Shown here in pieces: positions 1-7,869 of a DNA stretch of 49,917 nt (position 1 is the first letter of the stretch; each line of letters begins with the position of its first letter). The translations under genes and the position numbers were made by a program. The DNA comes from Fibrobacter sp. UBA4375. GTDB taxonomy: Bacteria > Fibrobacterota > Fibrobacteria > Fibrobacterales > Fibrobacteraceae. The stretch is from positions 1-49,917 of the forward strand of contig DGRZ01000009.1 of assembly GCA_002391195.1 (NCBI GenBank), written 5' to 3'. Below the pieces are notes generated by a model. The model was not told where the DNA came from. It saw only the letters and a list, made by a program, of their open reading frames with translations, and searched no databases.

Positions 1-2
1 CG

Positions 3-1121
3 GTGGTGGTGCAGAGCGATACGGGTATCATGGGCGGTAAGGTCGCTCATGAATTCATGCTCGACACTCCGAACGGCGAAGATTACCTGATTCTCTGCAA
101 AAAATGCGGCTACCAGGCCAACCGCGAAATCGCCAAGTTCCAGCGCGTGCCGTTCAAGGGCGACGAAAACGCAACGCTTGAAAAGGTTGCCACGCCGAAC
201 AGCGAAAGCATCGACGAACTCACCAAGTTCCTGAACGTTCCGGCCGAATCTACCGCCAAGTGCGTGTTCTTCGACTTCGAAGGCAAGCTCATCACGGTGG
301 TGGTTCCGGGCAACCTCGACGTTTCCGAAATCAAGCTCCACAACTTGCTGAAGGCCAAGGAACTTTACCCCGCCGAAGAAAGCCTCATCAAGGCCTGCGG
401 CATGGTTCCGGGATTTGCGTCCCCGATTGGCGCACACGACACCCGCATCATCGTGGACGAAGCAATCGCCGATTCCTTCGACCTCGTGACCGGAGCAAAC
501 GAAGAAGGCTTCCACTTCAAGCATTGCAACCCGAAGCGCGACTTCCCGAAATTCGAAGTGGCGGACATCGCTGAAGCATCCGAAGTCTGCAAGTGCCCCT
601 GTTGCGGCGAGCTTCTCACCGAGACCCGCGGTATCGAAATGGGCAACATCTTCAAGCTCGGCACCAAGTTCTCCGAATCCATGGGTGCCAAGTTCCTCAC
701 TGCCGAAAAGACCACCGCTCCGGCCATCATGGGCTGCTACGGCATCGGCGTGGGCCGCCTGATGGCATCCGTCGTGGAAAACAGCCACGATGACTTCGGA
801 CCGATTTGGCCCAAGTCCATCGCGCCCTTCCAGGTGGAAATCGTCCCGATTGGCAAGGAAGCCGAACTCGTGAAACTCGCTGAAAAGTTTGAGAGTGAAC
901 TCGAAGCCGCCGGCATCGACGTGCTGGTGGACGACCGCGACGAACGCCCGGGCGTCAAATTCAAGGACGCTGACCTCTGGGGTTCTCCGGTGCGTATCGC
1001 CATCGGCAAGAAGGGACTCGCCAACGGCGAAGTCGAATGGAAGTTCCGCAACGAGAAGGAATTCTCCATGGTCAAGGTCGAAGACGTTGTGAAGAAGGCG
1101 AAGGAGTATTTCGAGAAGTAA
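3..1121 (+). CDS. proS: Prolyl-tRNA synthetase, C-terminal part (5' end outside window)
   Basis: Charges tRNA-Pro with proline in the cytoplasm. The frame is open to the left edge, so the GTG at position 3 is an internal valine codon and not the start. The visible part begins with the class II core segment (SDTGIMGGKVAHEF), then a cysteine pair (CKKCG), then the inserted editing (INS, YbaK-like) domain at about residues 60-160 of the visible part. Class II motif 3 follows (MGCYGIGVGR), then the C-terminal anticodon-binding domain, ending near KKAKEYFEK. The INS domain marks the long bacterial ProRS type. A second cysteine set (CKCPCCGE) lies just after INS. aguB follows on the same strand after a 51-base gap that holds a palindromic repeat. 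Confidence in function is high. Confidence 0.95.
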   Translation: MVVQSDTGIMGGKVAHEFMLDTPNGEDYLILCKKCGYQANREIAKFQRVPFKGDENATLEKVATPNSESIDELTKFLNVPAESTAKCVFFDFEGKLITVVVPGNLDVSEIKLHNLLKAKELYPAEESLIKACGMVPGFASPIGAHDTRIIVDEAIADSFDLVTGANEEGFHFKHCNPKRDFPKFEVADIAEASEVCKCPCCGELLTETRGIEMGNIFKLGTKFSESMGAKFLTAEKTTAPAIMGCYGIGVGRLMASVVENSHDDFGPIWPKSIAPFQVEIVPIGKEAELVKLAEKFESELEAAGIDVLVDDRDERPGVKFKDADLWGSPVRIAIGKKGLANGEVEWKFRNEKEFSMVKVEDVVKKAKEYFEK

Positions 1122-1122
1122 G

Positions 1123-1171
1123 GGAGATCCCCGCCTACGCGGGGATGACAACAAGAATCGCGGGGATGACT
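1123..1171. repeat. Palindromic dispersed repeat, CCCCG..CGGGG type
   Basis: The gap between proS and aguB holds GGAGATCCCCG CCTACG CGGGGATGACAA (1123-1151), followed by a half copy GCGGGGATGACTT ending just before the aguB ATG. The same frame, GGAGAT-CCCG-loop-CGGG-ATGACAA, recurs at 26741-26770. It resembles the short palindromic repeats (dRS3/REP-like) scattered between genes in many bacteria. The stem could fold in RNA, but no T-run follows it, so it is a poor terminator. Confidence 0.6.
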
Positions 1172-1172
1172 T

Positions 1173-2036
1173 ATGAGCAAGATTAAGGTCGCAACTTTGC
1201 AAGGCAAATGGACAGGCGATTTCGATAGCAACAACGCCTGGTACGTGGAACAGGCCCGCGCCCTCAAGGGCAAGGGCTACGACCTGGTCGTGTTGCCGGA
1301 ACTCTTCCACACGCCCTACTTCCCCTTCGAGGAGAACGCGGACTTCTTTGACCTGGCCATCGAAAAGGACCACCCGCTGGTAAGCCAGTGGCAGTCCATC
1401 GCGAAGGAACTGAACGCCGTCGTGGTGTTCCCCTTCTTCGAGAAGCGCGCCCGCGGCATCTACCACAATTCCGCCTTCGTGTTCGAGCGTGACGGCAGCA
1501 TCGCGGGGCTCTACCGCAAGAGCCACATTCCCGACGATCCGGCCTTCTACGAGAAATACTACTTCATCCCGGGCGATACGGGTTTCGAGCCCATCAAGAC
1601 AAGCGCAGGCACCCTCGGCGTGCTCATCTGTTGGGACCAATGGTTCCCGGAAGCAGCCCGCATCATGAGCCTCAAGGGCGCAGACGTGCTCATCTACCCC
1701 ACCGCCATCGGCTGGATGGACAACGAGCCCGAGGAAATCTACCCGCGCCAGCAGGACAGCTGGACCACCGTCATGCGGGGCCACGCCATTGCGAACCGCA
1801 CCTTCGTGGTGGCGGCTAACCGTATAGGCACCGAAGGCCACCTCACGTTCTGGGGCACGAGCTTCGCGGCCGCACCCGACGGTTACATTCTCGAAAAATG
1901 CTCCCCCGAATTCCTCGGGGTCTCCACCGTCGAAATCGACCTGGCCGAAACCGAGGAAAACCGCCGCTGGTGGCCGCATTTCCGCGACCGCCGCATCGAT
2001 CTCTATGGCGATATTTTAAAGATTTGGGGCGAATAA
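1173..2036 (+). CDS. aguB: N-carbamoylputrescine amidase (nitrilase superfamily)
   Basis: Hydrolyses N-carbamoylputrescine to putrescine, CO2 and ammonia, the last step of the agmatine route from arginine to putrescine. The 287-residue protein has the nitrilase-superfamily catalytic triad: Glu in LPELFHTPYF (about residue 43), Lys in YRKSHIPD (about 113) and Cys in LICWDQWFPE (about 150). WDQWFPEAAR and the HLTFWGTSF segment fit the AguB subgroup better than other amidases. The ATG at 1173 is used because it gives the usual MSKIKVATLQ start. The spacing to the palindromic repeat leaves no clear Shine-Dalgarno site. Its pathway partner aguA is at 6828 on the same strand, separated by a 4.5 kb minus-strand block. 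The gene converges on the fic gene with only 18 bases between stops. Confidence 0.93.
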   Translation: MSKIKVATLQGKWTGDFDSNNAWYVEQARALKGKGYDLVVLPELFHTPYFPFEENADFFDLAIEKDHPLVSQWQSIAKELNAVVVFPFFEKRARGIYHNSAFVFERDGSIAGLYRKSHIPDDPAFYEKYYFIPGDTGFEPIKTSAGTLGVLICWDQWFPEAARIMSLKGADVLIYPTAIGWMDNEPEEIYPRQQDSWTTVMRGHAIANRTFVVAANRIGTEGHLTFWGTSFAAAPDGYILEKCSPEFLGVSTVEIDLAETEENRRWWPHFRDRRIDLYGDILKIWGE

Positions 2037-2054
2037 GCGCTATTTTTTCATGCG

Positions 2055-3128
2055 TTACACTGACGGTGCGATAAAAACGTGCCAACTCCCAGCGTCTTTC
2101 CCCCTCTCAACATATTTTTTATCGAGAAGTTGCTGGACAAGCTTATTGACGGCTGACTTCTGAATGCCAAGTTTCCGCTGAATTTCGGCGATTGTCAAAA
2201 CAGGCTCACTCTGCATCATCCGAAGAATTTTACCGTAGTTCGGCGTGCGGAACTCGATACACTCTCCGTCATACCACCAAATGTTTTCTCCACGCTTAGT
2301 GAGAAATTGAACATCGGCAGCAATTTCTTGCGCAATCATGTTGCGGAAATACTTGAGGAACGGGGCTATAGCATCAATCGTCGCGTTTGCCCCAGAACTG
2401 GGCGCACCCCCTACCTTCAAATCGGCTGCATGCAGCGCCTCCAGATACTCGTCTTTCTTTCGGCTGCGGACCACGACCATGGGGATATCGTGTCTGGCCA
2501 AGATGTAGTTGACGAGCAACCGAGCAATTCGGCCATTGCCGTCCTCGAACGGATGAATCCTGATATAGCGGTAGTGGAACAACGCCGCCAGTTCTACAGG
2601 AGACAGTTTTCCTTCCTTTTCTGCACTATTGAACCAATCAACAAGATCCGTCATCAGCGCAGGAGTTTCCTCCGGGGAGGCATAAACAAACCGGTCTCCA
2701 TACCGTGTAATGACACTGTTCGGGCGCGTCTTGTATTGCCCGGCGTGAACCACATACCCGACCTGGATTCCACCAGGAAGTTCCTTATGAACGGAATAAT
2801 CTTCGCGCAGTAAAGTGCGGTGTAAACCCCTTATAAAGTTCTGGGTCAACGGAGTTTCCTTGATGCGGGACTCCGCCACCATCATCTTGAGCGACACCTC
2901 GCTGGCGACCATTTCCTGCACGCTCCGCACATTCGCTTCACCGATGACCTTCCCGAAAAGTAACAGGATTTCCGTCTGCCCATAGGTGAGCGTGTTACCC
3001 TCGATATGGTTGCTGTTGTAGTTGAAATCGATAGAAAAACGGCGGGCAAGGCGAGCCTTGTCCTCTTCCGAAAGAGGCTGGAGGGAGCGCCAAGCGTCAA
3101 GGGCTTTTTCTAGGGTCAGGATTCTCAT
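2055..3128 (-). CDS. Fic family protein with C-terminal winged helix
   Basis: Fic domains usually transfer AMP from ATP to a target protein. The catalytic motif HPFEDGNGR is at about residue 192. An N-terminal inhibitory motif of the (S/T)xxxE(G/N) type is visible as SNHIEG at about residues 39-44, so this looks like a class II, self-inhibited Fic protein. The last 60 residues (VLTIAEIQRKLGIQKSAVNKLV) read as a winged helix-turn-helix, typical of the common Fic-DUF4172/HTH architecture. I chose the ATG at 3128 (MRILTLEKAL); the open frame extends 20 codons upstream, but that part is AT-rich and not Fic-like. TATATTTA lies five bases before this ATG. No antitoxin gene is adjacent, which fits an internal inhibitory motif. 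Target and role are unknown. Confidence 0.9.
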   Translation of the reverse strand: MRILTLEKALDAWRSLQPLSEEDKARLARRFSIDFNYNSNHIEGNTLTYGQTEILLLFGKVIGEANVRSVQEMVASEVSLKMMVAESRIKETPLTQNFIRGLHRTLLREDYSVHKELPGGIQVGYVVHAGQYKTRPNSVITRYGDRFVYASPEETPALMTDLVDWFNSAEKEGKLSPVELAALFHYRYIRIHPFEDGNGRIARLLVNYILARHDIPMVVVRSRKKDEYLEALHAADLKVGGAPSSGANATIDAIAPFLKYFRNMIAQEIAADVQFLTKRGENIWWYDGECIEFRTPNYGKILRMMQSEPVLTIAEIQRKLGIQKSAVNKLVQQLLDKKYVERGKDAGSWHVFIAPSV

Positions 3129-3214
3129 GACCTTAAATATAATTAAAAAATCAGCAAAAAGGTAGTCTACAATCCACCTTTTAAGCAATTTTTATTAAAA
3201 TTTCGCAAAAACAA

Positions 3215-3247
3215 CAACAAAAAAGGTGGTCAAACAACCACCTTTCT
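3215..3247 (-). terminator. Rho-independent terminator of the TIGR02147/FISUMP operon
   Basis: Read on the minus strand, AAAGGTGGT (3245-3237) pairs perfectly with ACCACCTTT (3230-3222) across a six-base loop, followed by a T-rich tail. It lies 53 bases after the stop of the 3300-3761 gene and before the fic gene. Confidence 0.8.
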
Positions 3248-3299
3248 AGGAAAATTCAAAATTTAAAGTGAACTCCTTTACATAAAAACTCAATCTTTT

Positions 3300-3761
3300 T
3301 TATTCTTCGCAGCCTTGCCAGATTTCGGGGTAAAGATTGCAGAACCTTGTCTTACAGTAGGATATTTCCTCTTCAGTGATACCTTCAATGGTAGAGCATT
3401 CATTCGCATTTTTCAGGTTCTTGATTTGGTTGTTCAGCCATTCAACGCGCATTGCGGCCTCAATTTCTTCGCGAACAGAATCGGGCGGCGTTTCCGGGAC
3501 AATCATAAATTCATCGGAACTCTCAATTGTTTGGCCAGAATTTTCACTTGACGAAGATATACCGGTAGACTCCGAAGATGTCGGTGTTTGTGGATCCGCA
3601 GACGCAGAGGCGGAATTGTCGTCGGAACAGGCAAGAAGCAAGACAATCGGCAAAACAAATAATTTTTTCGCCCAATTATATACCTTGCCCCCTCTAAAAG
3701 AGTTCGCAGGTGTTGCAATGGTTCCATTGTCCAAATCATCAGTTTGATCTATATCTGCCAT
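3300..3761 (-). CDS. Small predicted lipoprotein, last gene of the FISUMP operon
   Basis: A 153-residue protein of unknown function. A hydrophobic stretch ending in a lipobox (FVLPIVLLLAC) lies unusually far in, after about 30 polar N-terminal residues. AAGGGGA eight bases before the ATG supports this start, so the long cytoplasmic n-region appears real. The mature part opens with a serine-rich linker (SSESTGISSSSENSG), then an acidic helical region. The C-terminal part has four cysteines (NECST, SYCKTRFCN, QGCEE) that could form disulfides outside the cytoplasm. It starts 23 bases after the FISUMP gene and is followed by a terminator, so it closes the operon. No known family recognised. Confidence 0.75.
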   Translation of the reverse strand: MADIDQTDDLDNGTIATPANSFRGGKVYNWAKKLFVLPIVLLLACSDDNSASASADPQTPTSSESTGISSSSENSGQTIESSDEFMIVPETPPDSVREEIEAAMRVEWLNNQIKNLKNANECSTIEGITEEEISYCKTRFCNLYPEIWQGCEE

Positions 3762-3784
3762 GTTCGTTCCCCTTGGATAAATAA

Positions 3785-5086
3785 CTAATTCCTTATACAG
3801 CGGACCGCTAAAAAAATCCCATTGCCGAAACTTTGATTACTAATTATACCGTCAGAATCAACAATTTCAATTCCATTTGCCCCTCCTAGATATTGTACAT
3901 GTGCAAATGCGGCAACCTCTTCATTTTCAGAAAAAAGGTTGTTAAATCCCTTTGCACGACTATAAACACCTGATGGTATGGCAGAAAATCCCGATTCATT
4001 AGTAGCATTACCACTCTGCCAATATTTATCATTATTGATTTTCATCTTGTTTGCAGAATTTTCTCCAAGATATGACATCAGTTTTTGAAATTGGTTGCCG
4101 GTAGGAAGCGACCATCCATTAGGACAAATTGAATCTTTTTTCTCATTCGTAAAGTCGGTTTCATATAATCGACCAAAAATAGAACAATCACCTTCCATTT
4201 TACTTTTCCATGTTCCTCCTCCACACAATGACAATCCGCTCCAAATAGTACCAATAGTATCTTCAGGAAGATAGTTCAAATTTTGCGCCATCCATACCTG
4301 TGTGCCTATTGTTACCGTTTTGTAAACCTGCCCATCTCGTAAATCAGTTAGAGTGTTATTAGTTGCATCATAAATGCTATTTAATGACGATGAACTAACT
4401 GTGTTTATCTCACTACTGCTAGATTCTACGATTTCTTCAGAACTCGAAGATTCTTCTACATTTTCGGAACTAGACTGTGGTGTCATTTCGCTACTACTTG
4501 ACTCCTCAACTTCTTCTGAACTTGAAGACTCTTCAGCTTCATCACTAGAAGAGGATTCAACTTCACAATTTGCCAAGTCTAGGACATAGGTCACATCGTC
4601 ATCGCAAAGGAACATCGCTGTTTCCTCGCTACTGCTAGATTCTTCTGTCGTTTCAACAGAAGAGGAAGAATCACCAACTTCACTGTTGTTAGATTCTGTA
4701 GATTGTTCGGAACTAGATTGCTTCGTTTCACTCGCAATGACACTGCTACTAGATTCATCACTTACACTCGTAATGATACTGCTGCTGGATTTGTCACTTG
4801 CGCTTAGAATGGCATTGTTATTAGAGGAAGAACTGCTGATAGCGATTGTTTCGTCCTTACAGTCCTCGCAATGACGAGAGGAGTCAACAACATTCCACGA
4901 ACTGTTTTTACAGACATATTCCTTGTCGCTGTCGACGGGGCTGACTACTTCGCCATCATTTTCTGCATTACAGGGAACTTCTATTCCTCCATCCTCTTTT
5001 TTGTCGGGCCCGCTGGAACTATTATCATTGCAGGAAAGCAACGAGAACGACAAGGCAAGCACACTGCCAAGTAAAAATCTTTTCAT
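3785..5086 (-). CDS. FISUMP-domain lipoprotein with repeat-derived serine-rich linker
   Basis: A 433-residue cell-envelope protein. The signal peptide ends in a lipobox (SFSLLSC, Cys at about residue 19). Residues 85-230 are a low-complexity linker of SSSS blocks separated by acidic residues. The C-terminal 200 residues form one FISUMP domain: GQVYKTVTIGTQVWMAQNLN, CPNGWSLPTG, GFSAIPSGVY and a final VRCIRN. This domain is typical of Fibrobacter surface proteins and resembles fibronectin-binding/major paralogous domains; its ligand is not known. Part of the linker is a 36-base tandem repeat (see 4716-4813) that looks like a dispersed DNA repeat read in frame. The ATG follows the upstream lipoprotein stop by one base, so translation is probably coupled. 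Confidence 0.92.
   Translation of the reverse strand: MKRFLLGSVLALSFSLLSCNDNSSSGPDKKEDGGIEVPCNAENDGEVVSPVDSDKEYVCKNSSWNVVDSSRHCEDCKDETIAISSSSSNNNAILSASDKSSSSIITSVSDESSSSVIASETKQSSSEQSTESNNSEVGDSSSSVETTEESSSSEETAMFLCDDDVTYVLDLANCEVESSSSDEAEESSSSEEVEESSSSEMTPQSSSENVEESSSSEEIVESSSSEINTVSSSSLNSIYDATNNTLTDLRDGQVYKTVTIGTQVWMAQNLNYLPEDTIGTIWSGLSLCGGGTWKSKMEGDCSIFGRLYETDFTNEKKDSICPNGWSLPTGNQFQKLMSYLGENSANKMKINNDKYWQSGNATNESGFSAIPSGVYSRAKGFNNLFSENEEVAAFAHVQYLGGANGIEIVDSDGIISNQSFGNGIFLAVRCIRN
4716..4876 (-). repeat. Translated repeat units in the FISUMP linker
   Basis: Three related 26-base segments start at 4716, 4752 and 4788, exactly 36 bases (12 codons) apart. On the coding strand the first of these (4741-4716) contains GTCATTGCGAGTGAAACG and is read as VIASETKQ; the next is read as IITSVSDE and the third as ILSASDK. 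A fourth, longer and differently framed relative at 4876-4844 (CGTCATTGCGAGGACTG and on) is read as RHCEDCKDETI. They resemble the GTCATTGCGAG..GAAGCAATC repeat found dispersed between genes in many bacterial genomes. Confidence 0.65.
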
Positions 5087-5087
5087 C

Positions 5088-5747
5088 TTACTTACCCTCC
5101 ATACACCATTGTTTCATTTTTTGTGCGTTGGTGTCCAAAATGTCCGCCACTTTATCCGACAAGTGCCCCCTGAAGGTGGAACAGGTCAAATGCAGTTCTC
5201 CGGTCTTGCAGTCTACAAAATGGCGATACAGGGTTCCGCCACCACTTTCGCATGAACTCTCAAAATCCGCAAGGTCCTTTTCGCAATTCGCCACATCATT
5301 ATAATTATCCAATTTCGTATGGTAAGTAACACCATCCTCACTCGCCGTCATAAAGAATGTCTGCAAATATTCGCCAACATTCACTACGCTCTTTATTCCC
5401 TGCACGCCAAAGTCCTGCCGATGAACACGGACATAGCAGGCAAAGAGGGGGTCGTATTCTTCGATAGTGAAATAGTCCTCGCCTACATCGGGGAATGTGA
5501 TCTCGAACCAATGGTCTGTGGAATCGATTTCATATTCACCAATATCTGCAGGCTCGGCCTGGACCAAACTTTTGATGGAATCCACATTGCTTTCCATAAT
5601 CGCCTTTTCATCGGCGGATACTTCGGTGACGGCGTTCTCATCTGTGGTGCCGCCCGCCGTAGAAGTTTCCGAGCAGGCAACAACACTCAATAGCAGGCCA
5701 CATAACGCAAGCAAAAAGGCAATGTATCCAGACACCCTATTTTTCAT
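5088..5747 (-). CDS. Predicted lipoprotein of the TIGR02147 operon
   Basis: A 219-residue protein of unknown function. The signal peptide is followed by a lipobox-like LLSVVAC with Cys at about residue 25, then a short polar linker (SETSTAGGTTDENA). The rest looks like a compact extracytoplasmic domain with several cysteines (FACYVR, ANCEKD, SSCESGG, VDCKTGE, LTCSTF, WCMEGK), suggesting disulfides. The gene starts 11 bases inside the end of the TIGR02147 gene and ends one base before the FISUMP ATG, so the three are tightly coupled. In Fibrobacter such lipoproteins often sit beside TIGR02147 genes, but I cannot name a family for this one. Confidence 0.78.
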   Translation of the reverse strand: MKNRVSGYIAFLLALCGLLLSVVACSETSTAGGTTDENAVTEVSADEKAIMESNVDSIKSLVQAEPADIGEYEIDSTDHWFEITFPDVGEDYFTIEEYDPLFACYVRVHRQDFGVQGIKSVVNVGEYLQTFFMTASEDGVTYHTKLDNYNDVANCEKDLADFESSCESGGGTLYRHFVDCKTGELHLTCSTFRGHLSDKVADILDTNAQKMKQWCMEGK

Positions 5748-6573
5748 CGAAGGCGTCTCCCAATTTTTCAGTCAGGGGGAACAGTTGCAAGTTCAGCCGC
5801 AGCACCTGTTCTACCTTGTCGTCTTTCAAGATGATATCTTGAACCTGTTCGCGGCATTTCCGCAGGACTTCCACAATCTTGCCGTATGCTTCGCTTGACA
5901 CGCCCATGGTAATCCCGGAGACAAAGCGTTCCTCTACCGAAAAGCGGTCAATGGCGTCGACTGCAAAGACTGCCATCTGCTTGTTCATGGAGCGCACGGC
6001 CAAAGAAATGGACTGGGTATCACCGGCAAGCAACTTATCCGTCTGCGAATAGGCGCCGTCCACTGCCTTCTTGAGGATTCCCGAATCCACCTGGAACTTG
6101 ATGGAGTCCCCCACCTCCTTGGCGGAAACCTTGTGGACGCACTTATCCGCAATCTCTTTGGGCAACTTTCCCGGCATGGCAGGGGCCAACTCACGCACTA
6201 CCGGATGGACCCAGGAGTCGTAATACTTGTAAGCCTCTGCACCGATAAGACTCTCCTTGTTCGCGTCTGCAATGGATTGCATCTCGGCGTATGCGTAGCG
6301 CCTTTTTTCATCGGTCTTGGCCTGGGCGTAGGTCACCATGTTGAAGAAGTAATCACGTTCCATGCCGACAAACTTGAAGGCGTCCGCCACCTTGACGGTG
6401 GCTTTTTTTCCAAGGTTTGCCTTGCCCTCGCAAACCCTCTGCATGAATACCGGCGAAACAAAGCCCGACATCCGCGAGTAGTCGCGCCAGGAGAATGCGG
6501 AGGTTCGTTTTTTCAGGTCGTAATAATCCCGCAAAAAGCGCCTATAGTCTTGGTACATCAAGATGGAATTCAT
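5737..6573 (-). CDS. TIGR02147 family protein (DUF4423-like), putative regulator
   Basis: TIGR02147 is a family of about 270-290 residues, multiplied in Fibrobacter and also known from Bdellovibrio-like bacteria; its biochemical role is unknown. Seen here: an N-terminal YQDYRRFLRDYYDLKK start, then a helical segment (SRMSGFVSPVFMQRVCEG) that resembles a lambda-repressor-type helix-turn-helix, then the family block YKYYDSWVHPVVREL, and a helical C-terminus ending LQLFPLTEKLGD. No signal peptide or membrane segment, so it is cytoplasmic. I chose the ATG at 6573 because a promoter (6609-6579) ends five bases before it; the longer frame would start inside that promoter. It is the first gene of a four-gene operon encoding three lipoproteins, which suggests it controls them. 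That role is inference. Confidence 0.88.
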   Translation of the reverse strand: MNSILMYQDYRRFLRDYYDLKKRTSAFSWRDYSRMSGFVSPVFMQRVCEGKANLGKKATVKVADAFKFVGMERDYFFNMVTYAQAKTDEKRRYAYAEMQSIADANKESLIGAEAYKYYDSWVHPVVRELAPAMPGKLPKEIADKCVHKVSAKEVGDSIKFQVDSGILKKAVDGAYSQTDKLLAGDTQSISLAVRSMNKQMAVFAVDAIDRFSVEERFVSGITMGVSSEAYGKIVEVLRKCREQVQDIILKDDKVEQVLRLNLQLFPLTEKLGDAFDEK

Positions 6574-6578
6574 ACTTA

Positions 6579-6609
6579 CAAATCTATACCACCGCATCTC
6601 AATTGTCAA
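6579..6609 (-). promoter_or_regulatory. Promoter of the TIGR02147 operon
   Basis: On the minus strand TTGACA (6609-6604) is followed by TAGATTTG (6586-6579); the distance from TTG to TAGATTTG is 20 bases, as in Bacteroidota promoters (TTG / TAnnTTTG). The ATG begins five bases after the element, so the mRNA may have no leader. Confidence 0.6.
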
Positions 6610-6798
6610 TATTTTTGATACAAAAAATCCATTTTTGTTTAATTTTCATCATTTTTACAAATGTTTTTACAAATCAAAAATTTTTGGATACGCTTTGAAT
6701 ACACTTAGGATGGGCGGCGGATTATATGATTTTTTTCATAAAGTCTATTATTAACGCCGCACAATTGAACGTTTCTACGGAATGATTTAACCTTTACC

Positions 6799-6806
6799 TA
6801 TATTTG
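6799..6806 (+). promoter_or_regulatory. TAnnTTTG promoter element of aguA
   Basis: TATATTTG followed by GGGC, 21 bases before the aguA ATG, with AAGGA (6816-6820) between them as ribosome binding site. No clear upstream TTG at the expected distance. The 220-base gap upstream is AT-rich and holds nothing else that I recognise. Confidence 0.5.
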
Positions 6807-6827
6807 GGGCAATACAAGGATTTTACC

Positions 6828-7850
6828 ATGACAAAAGCACTTTACCGATACCCCGCAGAATGGGAAAAACAGGAAGCCACCTGGCTTGCCTTCCCTCACA
6901 ACAAGCTGAACTGGCACGGAGAACGTGGCGTCAAAATCCGCAAGTTCTACGTGGAGCTTATCCGAACCATCAGCGAGTTCCAGCCGGTGAACGTGCTGGT
7001 CCCGAACAAGAAATTTTTGACCTTGGACGAAAAGTTCGCCGTGGCCGACAGGCCTTATCCCGCCAGTTTTTTCATGGTCAAGACCGACGACATCTGGATT
7101 CGGGACTACGGCCCCTTCTTCGTAAAAAAGGGCAAGGAAACTGTGGTTTCCGAGACGGTCTTTAACGCCTGGGGCGCGAAGTTCCCTCCATGGAAAAACG
7201 ACAACCAGATTCCGGGGCGCATCGCAGACCTGCTGGAATACAAGAAAGGCGTGAGCGTCCCCTACATTTTCGAGGGCGGCGCCATCGAGGTGAACGGCGA
7301 CGGTCTCGGCATGACCACCCTGGATTGCCTCGTGGGCAAGAACCGCAACAAGGTGGAAGACCTTTCGAAAGTCATCAAGGCCATCTGCGAGATGCTGGGT
7401 CTCAGGGCCCTGCTGGTGCTCCCCAAGGGCCTTGTAGGCGACCACACCGACGGACACATCGACAACGTGGCCCGCTTCGTGGCTACTGACCGGGTGGTCA
7501 TTCCGGCGGCAAGCCCGAGGAGCGCCAACGGCAAATACCTGGAAGAGGCTCGCGCCGCCATTTTGGAATTCCTGAAGCTCCACTACGGCAAAAAAGCCAA
7601 GGTGGACACCATCCCGCTGCCGCCACAGCGCAAGTTGCCCGACGGTCAGATTCTCCCGGCCAGCTACATGAATTTCATCTATGTAAACGGAGGGTTAATT
7701 TATCCTAAATACAGGTGCGCCGCCGACAAGGTGGCCGAAGAATATTTCCGCAAGATCTATCCCAAGAGAAAGATTATCGGGCTGGACTGCCGCACCGTCA
7801 TCGAAGAGGGCGGAAGCCTGCACTGCATGAGCAAGCACGAAAGCGCTTAA
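6828..7850 (+). CDS. aguA: Agmatine deiminase
   Basis: Converts agmatine to N-carbamoylputrescine and ammonia, the step before AguB. The 340-residue protein shows the peptidyl-arginine-deiminase-like fold motifs of the family: WIRDYGPFFV (about residue 83), FEGGAIEVNGDG (about 146), the catalytic HTDGHIDN (about 205) and the C-terminal nucleophile region GGSLHCMS with the catalytic Cys at about residue 334. The family usually has GGGNIHC at this point; GGSLHC is a mild variant. The ATG at 6828 has AAGGA seven bases upstream; an in-frame GTG-like extension to 6804 lies before that site. With aguB at 1173 it completes a putrescine route from agmatine. The gene converges on rnhA with 19 bases between stops. 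Confidence 0.94.
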   Translation: MTKALYRYPAEWEKQEATWLAFPHNKLNWHGERGVKIRKFYVELIRTISEFQPVNVLVPNKKFLTLDEKFAVADRPYPASFFMVKTDDIWIRDYGPFFVKKGKETVVSETVFNAWGAKFPPWKNDNQIPGRIADLLEYKKGVSVPYIFEGGAIEVNGDGLGMTTLDCLVGKNRNKVEDLSKVIKAICEMLGLRALLVLPKGLVGDHTDGHIDNVARFVATDRVVIPAASPRSANGKYLEEARAAILEFLKLHYGKKAKVDTIPLPPQRKLPDGQILPASYMNFIYVNGGLIYPKYRCAADKVAEEYFRKIYPKRKIIGLDCRTVIEEGGSLHCMSKHESA

Positions 7851-7869
7851 TTCGCGAGTACCGTTGCAA

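Noticed and set aside
1159..1172. Shine-Dalgarno site for aguB
   Set aside because: GGGGATGACTT before the ATG is the end of the palindromic repeat; GGGG is about eight bases upstream and could work, but this cannot be told from the sequence.
2055..6609. Genomic island or prophage between aguB and aguA
   Set aside because: No integrase, transposase, direct repeats or tRNA edge is visible; only gene order suggests insertion.
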